A stretch of DNA of 64,000 nt, taken from Crocinitomicaceae bacterium (GTDB lineage Bacteria > Bacteroidota > Bacteroidia > Flavobacteriales_D > Crocinitomicaceae). A program made the translations under genes and the position numbers. The stretch is from positions 186,001-250,000 of the forward strand of contig JAKVAR010000006.1 in the NCBI GenBank assembly GCA_022447585.1, in the 5' to 3' direction. Each line of letters begins with the position of its first letter. The first letter of the stretch is position 1. This document shows positions 54,720 to 63,285 of the stretch, in pieces. The notes below the pieces were generated by a model. The model made no database searches, was not told the DNA's origin, and saw only the letters and a program-made list of their open reading frames with translations.

Positions 54720-55745
54720 TTAAATTCCTGAAGTAAACTGTTTTAAGAAACGCACATCGTTTTCAGAGTAAAGGCGTAAATCATTCACTCTATATTTCAA
54801 TTGTGCGATTCTTTCCACGCCCATTCCAAACGCGAAACCAGAATATACTTTACTATCTATATTGCTTGCTTCCAAAACATTTGGATCAACCATTCCGCAA
54901 CCTAAGATTTCTAACCAACCTGTGTACTTACAAACATTACAACCTTTGGAGTTACAAATAGTGCATGAGACATCTACCTCAGCGCTTGGTTCAGTGAATG
55001 GAAAGTAAGACGGTCTTAATCTAATTTGTGCGTTTTCTCCGAACATTTCTTGTGCGAAGTAAAGTAAAGTTTGCTTCAAATCAGCAAAGGATACATCTTT
55101 ATCAATATATAACCCTTCAACTTGATGGAAGAAACAATGCGCTCTCGCAGAAATTGCTTCATTTCTATAAACGCGACCAGGAGAAATTGTTCTCACAGGT
55201 GGTTTTTCATTTTCCATAACACGCACTTGCACTGATGATGTGTGCGTTCGCAATGCCATTTCATTCTCACCTTTTTCTATAAAAAATGTGTCCTGCATAT
55301 CTCTTGCTGGATGCTCAGGTGGAAAATTAAGTGCTGAGAAATTATGCCAATCATCTTCAATTTCTGGTCCTTCTGAAACTGTAAAACCAATTCGGTCAAA
55401 GATCTCAATAATTTCACTTCTTACGAGCGAAAGAGGGTGCCTTGAACCAATTTCAATTGGATCACCAGGTCTAGAAGTATCAATGTTGAACTCTTCAGAA
55501 GTACTGTTTTCAAGTTCATTTTTGATTACATCAAAACGTTCTTGTGCTTTGTTTTTTAGACCATTTAACAATTGACCTATTTCTTTTCTACTTTCATTCG
55601 GAACATTTTTCAATTCAGAAAACAGGTCTTTTATTTTATTTTTTGAACCTAAATATTTGATTCTAAATCGTTCTAGTTCTTCGATATTTTTTATCGATTC
55701 GCCAACTATTTCCTTAACGATTTCTTCAATTTTCTCTTTCATCAT
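54720..55745 (-). CDS. pheS: PheS, phenylalanyl-tRNA synthetase alpha subunit
   Basis: Class II synthetase alpha chain of 341 aa (ATG at 55745, or the directly adjacent ATG at 55742; an earlier frame start would add five unlikely residues). The N-terminal coiled coil precedes DPIEIGSRHPLSLVRSEI, motif 2 VYRNEAISARAHCFFHQVEG, and motif 3 YSGFAFGMGVERIAQLKY. Four Cys near CTICNSKGCNVC mark the zinc-like insertion seen in Bacteroidetes PheS. The pheT partner is not in the window. Confidence 0.97.
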   Translation of the reverse strand: MMKEKIEEIVKEIVGESIKNIEELERFRIKYLGSKNKIKDLFSELKNVPNESRKEIGQLLNGLKNKAQERFDVIKNELENSTSEEFNIDTSRPGDPIEIGSRHPLSLVRSEIIEIFDRIGFTVSEGPEIEDDWHNFSALNFPPEHPARDMQDTFFIEKGENEMALRTHTSSVQVRVMENEKPPVRTISPGRVYRNEAISARAHCFFHQVEGLYIDKDVSFADLKQTLLYFAQEMFGENAQIRLRPSYFPFTEPSAEVDVSCTICNSKGCNVCKYTGWLEILGCGMVDPNVLEASNIDSKVYSGFAFGMGVERIAQLKYRVNDLRLYSENDVRFLKQFTSGI

Positions 55746-55909
55746 TCTAATAATTACCAACCTTCAGTACGAATATACGTCTAAGATACTGAAAGATAGG
55801 TGTAACTTTTTGCAACTATTAATTGTTTTATTGTAACAAAACCTATTTAATAGCGTACGAAGTTAAGAATTAACAAACAAAGATGTTTTTAAATAGTCTA
55901 AAATTAGAT

Positions 55910-55917
55910 TACCTTTG
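55910..55917 (+). promoter_or_regulatory. Putative -7 element of the paired lipoprotein genes
   Basis: TACCTTTG matches TAnnTTTG exactly, 24 nt before the ATG at 55942, giving a leader of about 20 nt. A TTG is not found at the usual -33 distance, so support is partial. Confidence 0.4.
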
Positions 55918-55941
55918 GAAATCAACGTTTAATGTAACCGC

Positions 55942-56325
55942 ATGAAAGCTACAATTAAAAGAACAGTATTTATTTTAACAATCGTTTTATCTATTGGTTT
56001 TTTACAATCATGTAAAAATAAAGACCCATCTATTGTTAAGGTATATGTAAGATCTGCAAGTAACCAACTGGTAGAGGGAGCAAAAGTAATCATTATTGGT
56101 GATGTTGATTCTAACCCAGCCACTAACTCGTACGTTGATACTGTTATTACAAACGGATCAGGTTTCGCTTCATTTAATGTTGCGCCGTATTATGATGCAG
56201 CTACAAAAGATCAGACTGTAGCCTATTTTGATATTATTGCTAAAACAAACACTAAAATAACAGAAGGATATATTCGAAGCAGAGTTAATACCACTGCGGT
56301 TGAAACAGTTTACCTTCCATTATAA
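55942..56325 (+). CDS. Small lipoprotein with Ig/carboxypeptidase-regulatory-like fold, copy 1
   Basis: A 127-aa lipoprotein: hydrophobic FILTIVLSIGFL, then QSC with Cys24. The rest is a short beta-sandwich with the pattern VYVRSASNQLVEGAKVIII...TNGSGFASFNV, which matches carboxypeptidase-regulatory-like folds (strand, V-GA-V, G-A-F). It is followed 10 nt later by a paralogue of the same design. No partner enzyme is next to it. The role is unknown; surface lipoprotein is an inference. Confidence 0.8.
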   Translation: MKATIKRTVFILTIVLSIGFLQSCKNKDPSIVKVYVRSASNQLVEGAKVIIIGDVDSNPATNSYVDTVITNGSGFASFNVAPYYDAATKDQTVAYFDIIAKTNTKITEGYIRSRVNTTAVETVYLPL

Positions 56326-56335
56326 TACTTGAATT

Positions 56336-56725
56336 ATGAGAATGAATAAATTAATTGGTTTTACACTTTTTGCTTTAATTGGATTTTCTACTATCGTAGG
56401 TTGTCGTAAAAAAGAAGACACGATTGCTATTGTTATTGTTAGAAATGACGCTAATGAAGCTGTTTCTGGTGCTACAGTTAAGCTTAAAGCTCAAAGCTCT
56501 GTTGTTGGACAACCAACCGAAATTAATACAGACGTTTTCCCGATGACCGCAACATCTAACTCATCAGGTCAAGCAACATTCAACTTCAATGATGTCTATC
56601 AACTTGGTCAAGCTGGAGTTGCAGTACTTTCGATCGAAGTTGTTTCTGGAACATCTACAGGAATTGGTGTAATTAAGGTTGAACAAGAAGAAACGACTGA
56701 GGAGGTTGTATTTATTACTCCATAA
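56336..56725 (+). CDS. Small lipoprotein with Ig/carboxypeptidase-regulatory-like fold, copy 2
   Basis: A 129-aa lipoprotein: LIGFTLFALIGFSTIVGC with Cys23. The domain has IAIVIVRNDANEAVSGATVK, SNSSGQATFNFN and a C-terminal Glu-rich segment (EQEETTEEVVFITP). The same layout as the gene just upstream suggests an ancient duplication, although the sequences are well diverged. Both end before a shared strong terminator. Confidence 0.8.
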   Translation: MRMNKLIGFTLFALIGFSTIVGCRKKEDTIAIVIVRNDANEAVSGATVKLKAQSSVVGQPTEINTDVFPMTATSNSSGQATFNFNDVYQLGQAGVAVLSIEVVSGTSTGIGVIKVEQEETTEEVVFITP

Positions 56726-56740
56726 TACAAAATGACATTT

Positions 56741-56774
56741 AAAAAAGGGCGTTTCAAATGAAACGCCCTTTTTT
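56741..56774. terminator. Bidirectional terminator
   Basis: Perfect 15-bp stem AAAAAAGGGCGTTTC / GAAACGCCCTTTTTT with an AAAT loop. It has T-tracts on both strands and serves the lipoprotein pair and the convergent gene ending at 56777. Confidence 0.95.
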
Positions 56775-56776
56775 AT

Positions 56777-57448
56777 TTATTTTTTTCTCCGTTTACCATA
56801 TACTGTAAGCCTTTTCGAAATCTTATTGTCAAAAGCATCTCTAATCCTTACAGTATAAATTCCTTCATCGAAAAGTTTAATATTCAGTTCTAAACGATTA
56901 TAACCCTCTACTACCTCTTGTTGCGTTTCAAATGCTAAGACTCCTTCTTCATCAATTACGGAAACATTGACATAACCCGAAATTTTAGAATCGTAGGATA
57001 ACGACATCAACTTATTCACCTTTCCTTGAACAGGAACTAATAGCATATTAGTCAATACAGGGTGATTAACATTTACAACATCTAAAACTGTTTCCTTCCC
57101 TAAATTGTCAACCCGTTTAATTCTAAAAAACTCATGTGCCCCTTCTGCAAAATTAATTTCAGAGACCTCGTAAGTATGCCTTTCGTTATGGTTTCCTATT
57201 GATTTAACTCGTGTAACTTTTTTCCACGTTTCTTTATCTATTGACTTTTCAATTTGGAAATAAGCGCCTTTTTTTTCGCGTTCAACATCCCATCTAAAAT
57301 GTATAATCTTAGATGACAACGTAGCTACCATTGATACAAAGCTAATATCACGGTCTTCTGTTGAGTCTGATTCAAAGACATAGGCAGAACTGTGATGACT
57401 TAACATCAAAACTACAAAAGCGGCAATAAATTTGGTAAACAAATTCAT
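56777..57448 (-). CDS. Exported protein with fibronectin-like and sorting-domain-like regions
   Basis: A 223-aa protein with a signal peptide (FIAAFVVLMLSHHSSA). Residues 30-130 resemble an FN3-like module (IIHFRWDVEREKKGAYFQIE, HEFFRIKRVDNLGKE). The last 90 residues look like a type A type IX sorting domain (VSVIDEEGVLAFETQQEV, FDEGIYTVRIRDAFDNKI) but the usual NP motif at its start is missing and it ends in a basic KRRKK. A TATCTTTG promoter-like element lies at 57509-57516 on the minus strand. Function unknown. Confidence 0.7.
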   Translation of the reverse strand: MNLFTKFIAAFVVLMLSHHSSAYVFESDSTEDRDISFVSMVATLSSKIIHFRWDVEREKKGAYFQIEKSIDKETWKKVTRVKSIGNHNERHTYEVSEINFAEGAHEFFRIKRVDNLGKETVLDVVNVNHPVLTNMLLVPVQGKVNKLMSLSYDSKISGYVNVSVIDEEGVLAFETQQEVVEGYNRLELNIKLFDEGIYTVRIRDAFDNKISKRLTVYGKRRKK

Positions 57449-57594
57449 AAGAGTGTAATTCTCCTGTTAAGATAAGAATTCGATACTAAAAATATAACTT
57501 TACAGCACCAAAGATATTAACGTGCTTATGGTGATAGTTTGTGTATAAATTAATATGCGCTCATAGGTATTACAAACCAGTTATTGAAAAATCA

Positions 57595-58314
57595 TTATGA
57601 AAAATAGATTTCTCCTTTTTCAACTAACTCACCTCCAGTCATTTTAATAAATAATTGTATTAAGGCCACAACATCTTTCTCGCAGTACACTTTTATTCGC
57701 TCTAAGTCATTTTCTTCGAAATAAACTCGAGCTACATCCGCTCCAGAAATATCATCCTTAGGTGTTGGTATTTTAAATACATGACATAATAATGCCAATG
57801 AAGTATATGCTTTAAAATCGCCAAACTTCCATAGTTCCATTGTATCTAGATGGTTAATTTCCCATGGTTTCTTTCCTGCTATATCTAAAACTGGTGGTAA
57901 TTCTATTCCATTTATTAGCATTCTTCTACAGATATAAGGGAAGTCAAATTCTTTCGCGTTATGTCCACAAAGAATACTCATTGGAGAATTATAATGCTCT
58001 TCCAATAACTTCTTGAATTGCATCAAAAGTGTTTCCTCATCATCATGATAAAATGACTTCATACGAATTTGCTTACCCGTATGTGATTCGTTCACAAAGC
58101 CAACTGAAATACAAATAATTTTACCAAATTCAGCATAGATTCCACCGCGCTCGTTATAAATATCACTAAACGTCTTATCATCCTTTTGCATGAAACGTGT
58201 TTTCAATTCAAACAACTCTCTTGACTTCTCATCCAGTTTATCAAATTGATAGGTTTGAGGAACAGTTTCAATATCTAAAAATAGAATTTTCTCTACTTGA
58301 ACTTTTTTTAACAT
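57595..58314 (-). CDS. DnaQ-like 3'-5' exonuclease (PolB-type exonuclease 2)
   Basis: A 239-aa cytoplasmic exonuclease of the RNase H fold. Exo I is FLDIETVPQTY, Exo II is ILCGHNAKEFDFPYICRRM, and Exo III is near YCEKDVVALIQLF, so the acidic catalytic residues are complete. The IYNERGGIYAEFGKIICISVG segment is typical of the PF10108-type (predicted PolB exonuclease-like) group. The cellular role is not established; DNA repair or RNA processing is possible. Monocistronic. Confidence 0.88.
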   Translation of the reverse strand: MLKKVQVEKILFLDIETVPQTYQFDKLDEKSRELFELKTRFMQKDDKTFSDIYNERGGIYAEFGKIICISVGFVNESHTGKQIRMKSFYHDDEETLLMQFKKLLEEHYNSPMSILCGHNAKEFDFPYICRRMLINGIELPPVLDIAGKKPWEINHLDTMELWKFGDFKAYTSLALLCHVFKIPTPKDDISGADVARVYFEENDLERIKVYCEKDVVALIQLFIKMTGGELVEKGEIYFS

Positions 58315-58370
58315 TTGTATTGTAAATTAGGGTTGATTGTTTTCGTTGTTCTATTGAAGTTAGTGAAAAA

Positions 58371-58401
58371 TTGCAGATTAAACTTAAAAAAAGCAACTTT
58401 G
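58371..58401 (+). promoter_or_regulatory. Putative promoter of the fRMsr gene
   Basis: TTG at 58371-58373 and CAACTTTG (7 of 8 to TAnnTTTG) at 58394-58401 with a 20-nt spacer, the same spacing as the tRNA-Asn promoter. Transcription would start near 58405, about 10 nt before the ATG. Confidence 0.4.
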
Positions 58402-58415
58402 TATAAATCGTAGTT

Positions 58416-58895
58416 ATGGCGGAGAGTTTAGTGCTAATTAGTGGAGATAAGAAAGCAGCATACGAAAGTTTGATTCCTCAAATTAAAGCGTTAACTGAAG
58501 GTGAAACCGACTCAATTGCAATTCTTGCAAATGTTACGGCGGCTTTAAAAGAGGCTTTCAATTTTTTCTGGGTAGGGTTCTATCTTATAAAAGAAGACGA
58601 GTTAGTTTTAGGTCCATTTCAGGGTCCTATTGCTTGTACACGCATTCAGCATGGAAGAGGAGTTTGTGGAACTTCTTGGGCTAATAACGAAACTATAATT
58701 GTGGAAGACGTAGAGACATTCCCCGGACATATCGCATGCAGCAATCTTTCAAGAAGTGAAATTGTTGTGCCATTAGTAAAAGATAACAAAGTAATTGGTG
58801 TTTTAGATATCGATAGTTCTGATTTAGCTACATTTGATGAAATAGACAGCGAACAATTAAATATATTGTGTTCATGGTTAGTTACCGTAATATAA
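58416..58895 (+). CDS. Free methionine-R-sulfoxide reductase (GAF domain)
   Basis: A 159-aa cytoplasmic reductase that repairs free Met-R-sulfoxide. The GAF domain covers almost the whole protein. Cys74, Cys84 and Cys108 (IACTRIQHGRGVCG ... HIACSN) have the spacing of 10 and 24 residues seen in the three redox cysteines of E. coli fRMsr (84, 94, 118). Oxidative-stress role. The 3' end overlaps the following lipoprotein gene by 22 nt. Confidence 0.93.
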   Translation: MAESLVLISGDKKAAYESLIPQIKALTEGETDSIAILANVTAALKEAFNFFWVGFYLIKEDELVLGPFQGPIACTRIQHGRGVCGTSWANNETIIVEDVETFPGHIACSNLSRSEIVVPLVKDNKVIGVLDIDSSDLATFDEIDSEQLNILCSWLVTVI

Positions 58896-60430
58896 TCTTC
58901 TTATCTATCTTATTCATTGCTTCATGTGCGCAAGTTGGAATCATTACAGGTGGTGATCAAGATGTATACGCTCCCAAACCAATAGCGGACAAAACCTCTC
59001 CGAAAAACGGAACCACAAACTTTAAAAACAATAACATTGAAATTCCTTTTGACGAATTCTTTCGATTGAATAGTCCGAATGAAAATGTTGTTATGGTTCC
59101 TCCCCATGCAAACATCAACACCTCTTTTAAGGGTAAAACGCTCTTTTTAGATTGGGAAGATACTTTACAATCCAATACGACATATGCTATCTACCTGAAT
59201 AATGCAATCAAAGACCTTTCCGAAGGAAATGATTCTATTATTCAATTTGTTTTTTCAACAGGCGAAGAGTTAGATACGCTATCATATGAAATTGAGTTGA
59301 GAGACGCTTGGTCTAATAAACCAATCTCTAAAGCAATCGTTGCTTTATATGACAAGCAGTCGGATGAGCTTAAGAGTTTCGCTGAAACCAATTCCGCAGG
59401 TATCGCTTCGTTGAATTATTTGCGAGCTGGAGAATATAAGCTGTTGGCTTTTAATGATGAAAATGGAGACTTAGAGCACCAAGATCATGAAGCTATAGCG
59501 TTTGATGACTCCGAAAGTTTTACCCTTTTAGAAAGTAGAATCGATAGCAACATATATAGAATGTTTGTTCCGGAACCAGAAGCTAAAATCACTTATAAGA
59601 GTTTTGTCGGACCGAATTCTTATTTTGTAGCGGCTAATAGAAGCCTTGAAAATAGTTCTTTCATAATTAATGGTGAAGTTGTTCCAGCTAATCAACAACT
59701 GTTTCATGCGGAAGACAGCGTGCAGTTATTTTGGAATTCAGATACTTTAACCAAAGCAGAGATTGTTGTTAAAAATGATGTTATTAATGATACGCTTTCA
59801 TTGAGGTATTCTAATAAAACGACTCAAAGTCCGCTAGTTTTAGCATCACAAAATAAAAATCACGTCTATGCACCTAGTGAAAGCATTACTTTTGCCTTAA
59901 ACGACTTAATTTCAAACATAGATACATCTCTTGTTGAAATTATAGATATAGATGATTCAACTAAAATAACTGACTACACTTATACAATAGAATGCAATAA
60001 ATGTACCTTCATGTTTGACCGAACAGATGTAAAGAAAGTGCGCGTTGAGTTTAAACAAAACTCCCTGTTTGGTATAAGAGATAGCCTGGAAAAAATTCCT
60101 TTTATAATTACCCTGAATGAGGCACGTAAATATGGAGCTATCAACGTGAACTTAGGTTACTATACTGAACCTATCATACTTCAGGTCATTAAAGACAATA
60201 ACGTTTTCGATGAGATCAAAATTGAATCGCCAACGGAAGAATTACTTTTAACTGAATTAGAACCCGGTCAATATACCTTTATAGTAGTTAAAGACGAAAA
60301 TTCGAATGGAAAATGGGATGTTGGTAATTTATCTAAAAGAAAACAGCCAGAAACATTAGATGTGTACTCCACACCAACAAAAGTTCGGGCCAACTGGGAA
60401 GTTGAAATAGAATTAATTCCGACTGAATAA
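58874..60430 (+). CDS. Lipoprotein with N-terminal Ig-like (Big_5) domain
   Basis: A 518-aa lipoprotein from the ATG at 58874 (a GTG at 58868 is also possible): IIFLSILFIASC with Cys18. A Big_5-like domain lies at about residues 30-130 (PKPIADKTSPKNGTTNFKNN, SNTTYAIYLNNAIKDLSEGN). Later a carnitine-like beta-sandwich has LRAGEYKLLAFNDENGD, and the C-terminus carries an EF-hand-like DENSNGKWDVGN motif that is common in this Bacteroidetes group. It starts inside the fRMsr gene, and its stop directly abuts the next ATG. Function unknown. Confidence 0.85.
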   Translation: MVSYRNIIFLSILFIASCAQVGIITGGDQDVYAPKPIADKTSPKNGTTNFKNNNIEIPFDEFFRLNSPNENVVMVPPHANINTSFKGKTLFLDWEDTLQSNTTYAIYLNNAIKDLSEGNDSIIQFVFSTGEELDTLSYEIELRDAWSNKPISKAIVALYDKQSDELKSFAETNSAGIASLNYLRAGEYKLLAFNDENGDLEHQDHEAIAFDDSESFTLLESRIDSNIYRMFVPEPEAKITYKSFVGPNSYFVAANRSLENSSFIINGEVVPANQQLFHAEDSVQLFWNSDTLTKAEIVVKNDVINDTLSLRYSNKTTQSPLVLASQNKNHVYAPSESITFALNDLISNIDTSLVEIIDIDDSTKITDYTYTIECNKCTFMFDRTDVKKVRVEFKQNSLFGIRDSLEKIPFIITLNEARKYGAINVNLGYYTEPIILQVIKDNNVFDEIKIESPTEELLLTELEPGQYTFIVVKDENSNGKWDVGNLSKRKQPETLDVYSTPTKVRANWEVEIELIPTE

Positions 60431-61591
60431 ATGAAATCACCACTAAACAAAGCTTTTAGTGGTTGGAAGATTGTTCTAGCAATTTCCCTCGGGCTATTCG
60501 TTTCGGGCTGGATGCTTCATCGAAGCTTGTCTAAGCCACATTATCAATACTCTGAAATAGGAACTCACTCCTGGATCGATTCGAACCAAAATGGACTTGT
60601 AGATCATAACGACCCTGATGAATTCATTTTAGATAAAAATGGTAAATACGTTGAAGAAACGTTGGCTTCAACACTTCAAAACATTGACTGGAATAGCACC
60701 GTACTCTTTTGGCTATTCATTGCTATACTAGCGATGATTAGTCGAGACTTATTTTATATTATTCGAATTCGTATACTGACGAAAAACAAATTGTCCTGGA
60801 AAGCTAGTACCTATGTTATTCTGTTATGGGAATTTGCTTCGGCATTATCCCCAGGAGTAGTTGGTGGTTCCGCTGTTGCCATGTTTATTCTTAATAGAGA
60901 AACTGTTCCATTTGGAAGAGCCACAGCAATTGTAATTATTACAGCTTTTATGGACAACCTTTTCTTCGTTCTACTTATTCCTTTCGTGTTTTTATTCATT
61001 GATACAGCTACTCTATTTCCAGATACAGAAGGAGCTTCTTTAGCTTTAAGCTGGTGGTTCTGGGTTGGTTTTGGGGTGATTTTTAGTATTTGCTCTTTGT
61101 TGTACTTAACCTTGTTTTGGTTCCCAAAGTTAGCTTCAAGGTTTCTATCGTTTATTTTTAGATTCCCTTTAATTCAACGATGGCGTTTCATAGCTGTTGA
61201 GTGGGGAAAAGAAATTGAAAGAGCATCCAAAGAGTTTCAATTGGAACCTTTCTTGTTTTGGTTGAAAACGTTTGGGAGTACTTTTTTTAGTTGGATATCC
61301 AGGTACTTTGTCATAAACGCAATATTAAACGCATTTTTAGATTTAGGATTTGTTGACAACATTATTGTACTTGGTAAACAACTAGTTTTGTGGTTATTTA
61401 TGTTAGTTAGCCCAACACCCGGTGGTAGTGGTGTAGCTGAATACGCCTTTGGGGAGCTTTTAGCTAGCTTTAGTTCATCCATGATATTACTCACAGCTCT
61501 AGCCATAATCTGGCGGCTAATCTCATATTTTCCATATTTATTTATTGGGGCTATAGTTCTTCCTGCATGGATTAGAAGAACCTCTAGTTAA
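60431..61591 (+). CDS. LPG-synthase-type transmembrane protein (flippase-like domain)
   Basis: A 386-aa inner membrane protein of the UPF0104/lysylphosphatidylglycerol synthase TM family without a synthase domain. About eight helices are visible (VLAISLGLFVSGWMLH, TVLFWLFIAILAMI, WWFWVGFGVIFSICSLLYLTL, LIFGAIVLPAW-like C-terminus). The family motif region includes SPGVVGGSAVAMFIL and SPTPGGSGVAEYAFG. The loop after helix 1 has an unusual EF-hand-like 12-mer at 50-61 (DSNQNGLVDHND). The substrate is unknown. The 3' end overlaps the convergent gene by 8 nt. Confidence 0.85.
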   Translation: MKSPLNKAFSGWKIVLAISLGLFVSGWMLHRSLSKPHYQYSEIGTHSWIDSNQNGLVDHNDPDEFILDKNGKYVEETLASTLQNIDWNSTVLFWLFIAILAMISRDLFYIIRIRILTKNKLSWKASTYVILLWEFASALSPGVVGGSAVAMFILNRETVPFGRATAIVIITAFMDNLFFVLLIPFVFLFIDTATLFPDTEGASLALSWWFWVGFGVIFSICSLLYLTLFWFPKLASRFLSFIFRFPLIQRWRFIAVEWGKEIERASKEFQLEPFLFWLKTFGSTFFSWISRYFVINAILNAFLDLGFVDNIIVLGKQLVLWLFMLVSPTPGGSGVAEYAFGELLASFSSSMILLTALAIIWRLISYFPYLFIGAIVLPAWIRRTSS

Positions 61592-62168
61592 ACCTTAGTT
61601 TATATATTGAACTTAGTGCAACAATCATAAGTACGTAAACCAATTCTGGAATTGAAAAAAACTGTTCAAGTGCTACACATACAGCTGCTAGGGTAATTAT
61701 TGATATTAATGCTGTAATGTGCTTTTTCCATATATCGGATAACTGAGCTGTTTTAAACCTAGCTGGTATTAGAAACTCCATTCGAAATTGCATAAAACCA
61801 ACAAGAAACACCAAAGGAATAAGAATTACACCTTGTTTTATACCCAATTCTTCATAGTTCCAGAAGTTAATTGCTTCTTTCCAAAAGTTTATATCTTCCA
61901 CTATAAAAAGCATTGAGAAATGGATAATTAATAGCGCAGCTAATAAAAGAATTAAACTCACTATACCATATTTCATCCAAGTTGATTTACTCAACTGTTG
62001 GCTCAGCACTATTTTTTTTGATTTCAAATGTAAAATCACCTCATCCGTTAGCATATCAATAAAATAGAAAAGCAGGATAAAATATAAACTCCAATCCCAT
62101 AAAAAGAATCCACAAATTGGAATTAAAGCATCAGAAGCTAACTGTACATACTTCGGGTCTACTTTCAT
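61584..62168 (-). CDS. Small polytopic membrane protein, unknown
   Basis: A 194-aa membrane protein with about five helices (ALIPICGFFLWDWSLYFILLFYFIDM, YGIVSLILLLAALLIIHFSMLFI, GVILIPLVFLVGFMQF, ALISIITLAAVCVAL, LVYVLMIVALSSIY). No signal peptide and no motif I recognise. It starts in the stop of the TPR lipoprotein gene (TAATG), so the two are co-transcribed and translationally coupled. Its 3' end overlaps the plus-strand LPG-synthase-like gene by 8 nt. Function unknown. Confidence 0.7.
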   Translation of the reverse strand: MKVDPKYVQLASDALIPICGFFLWDWSLYFILLFYFIDMLTDEVILHLKSKKIVLSQQLSKSTWMKYGIVSLILLLAALLIIHFSMLFIVEDINFWKEAINFWNYEELGIKQGVILIPLVFLVGFMQFRMEFLIPARFKTAQLSDIWKKHITALISIITLAAVCVALEQFFSIPELVYVLMIVALSSIYKLRFN

Positions 62169-63175
62169 TACCTCATACTTTCAGCTTCTTTCCTTGACAA
62201 TTCAAAATCTGGGTTATATTGAAGTGCTTTCGCAAAAGATTGTAGTGCTTGTGTTTTCATATTTTGATCTTTATAACACAAACCCAAATTATGCCAAGAT
62301 TCAACATGTCGTGGTTCTGTTTTAAGAGCACTTTTATAATAATAGATAGCACTATCTATATCTTCCAATTCAAATTGTTTAATATATCCTTGATGAAACA
62401 ATCCGCGGTTTACATAAAAATCAGATGTGTCAGAAGCCATTTCACGGTATAAGTTAACGGCCTCTTCTATTTGCCCATGACTTTGCTTAGCAAAAGCTAG
62501 TTGATATCTAATTTCTTGTATGTTTGGTTTTAGTTCCAAAGCTGTTGTAAAGTATTCCACACATAAAGGATCGTTTTCTGCTTGATACATCTGACCTAAA
62601 AAGAAGTAAGCCTCAAAAAACTCAGGATCTTGCTGGATTGCTGTTTGGTATGAAGATTTCGCCAATTCCATATTTCCAATTTGACGGTAGGTTGTTCCTT
62701 TTAAAACATAAGCATTTCTATACTTAGGGTCAATACGAAGAGCTTCATTTATATATTGAAATGTTTTTTCAAAATCTTGTTGGTAGTTGAATGTAGCAGC
62801 TAAACCAACAAGAGCTCTTAAGTTTTTTGGCTGTGCTTTAACTACCTTCTTGTAATTGCTTTGAGCAATAGCAACATCTTCAACACTTCTCGCTTCCCTA
62901 TTATTTAAAACCTCTGCATAAAGAAGCCTTGAATTAATGTTATTTGAATCTATTCTAAAGGCCTTTGCTGCGTCGTTCATTGCGATATCATACTCATATG
63001 AATCCAACAACTTATTCCCTCTTTCAATTAATAATTCAACACTATCCGGAAACTGTATTATTAAACTATCTAAATCTCGAGGACCCTCAACTACAACATC
63101 AACTGTTTCTTCACAGCTAGACATAGTAAATATGAAAACTGTTACCAAATAAATCTTAAATACAAAAAATCTCAT
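62168..63175 (-). CDS. TPR lipoprotein
   Basis: A 335-aa lipoprotein: IYLVTVFIFTMSSC with Cys21. The mature part is about eight tetratricopeptide repeats (YDIAMNDAAKAFRIDSNNIN, FEKTFQYINEALRIDPKYRN, IDSAIYYYKSALKTEPRHVE, KTQALQSFAKALQYNPDFEL), all with the W/L-G/A-Y-A-F-A-P consensus. Outer membrane or periplasmic scaffold role is inferred. Coupled to the small membrane protein gene downstream. Confidence 0.87.
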   Translation of the reverse strand: MRFFVFKIYLVTVFIFTMSSCEETVDVVVEGPRDLDSLIIQFPDSVELLIERGNKLLDSYEYDIAMNDAAKAFRIDSNNINSRLLYAEVLNNREARSVEDVAIAQSNYKKVVKAQPKNLRALVGLAATFNYQQDFEKTFQYINEALRIDPKYRNAYVLKGTTYRQIGNMELAKSSYQTAIQQDPEFFEAYFFLGQMYQAENDPLCVEYFTTALELKPNIQEIRYQLAFAKQSHGQIEEAVNLYREMASDTSDFYVNRGLFHQGYIKQFELEDIDSAIYYYKSALKTEPRHVESWHNLGLCYKDQNMKTQALQSFAKALQYNPDFELSRKEAESMR

Positions 63176-63273
63176 GGTTACAAATTTATTCGAATTTTTC
63201 GGACTCTTGTCAACAGAGTAGTATATCTGTAATACGGATTAATATATCAACAACTTATTTTATAGAAATTTCG

Positions 63274-63281
63274 TATTTTTG
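63274..63281 (+). promoter_or_regulatory. Perfect -7 element directly before a small membrane protein gene
   Basis: TATTTTTG matches TAnnTTTG exactly and ends 4 nt before the ATG at 63286, the same arrangement as before uvrC. No TTG is seen at the -33 position. Confidence 0.35.
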
Positions 63282-63285
63282 TAAC

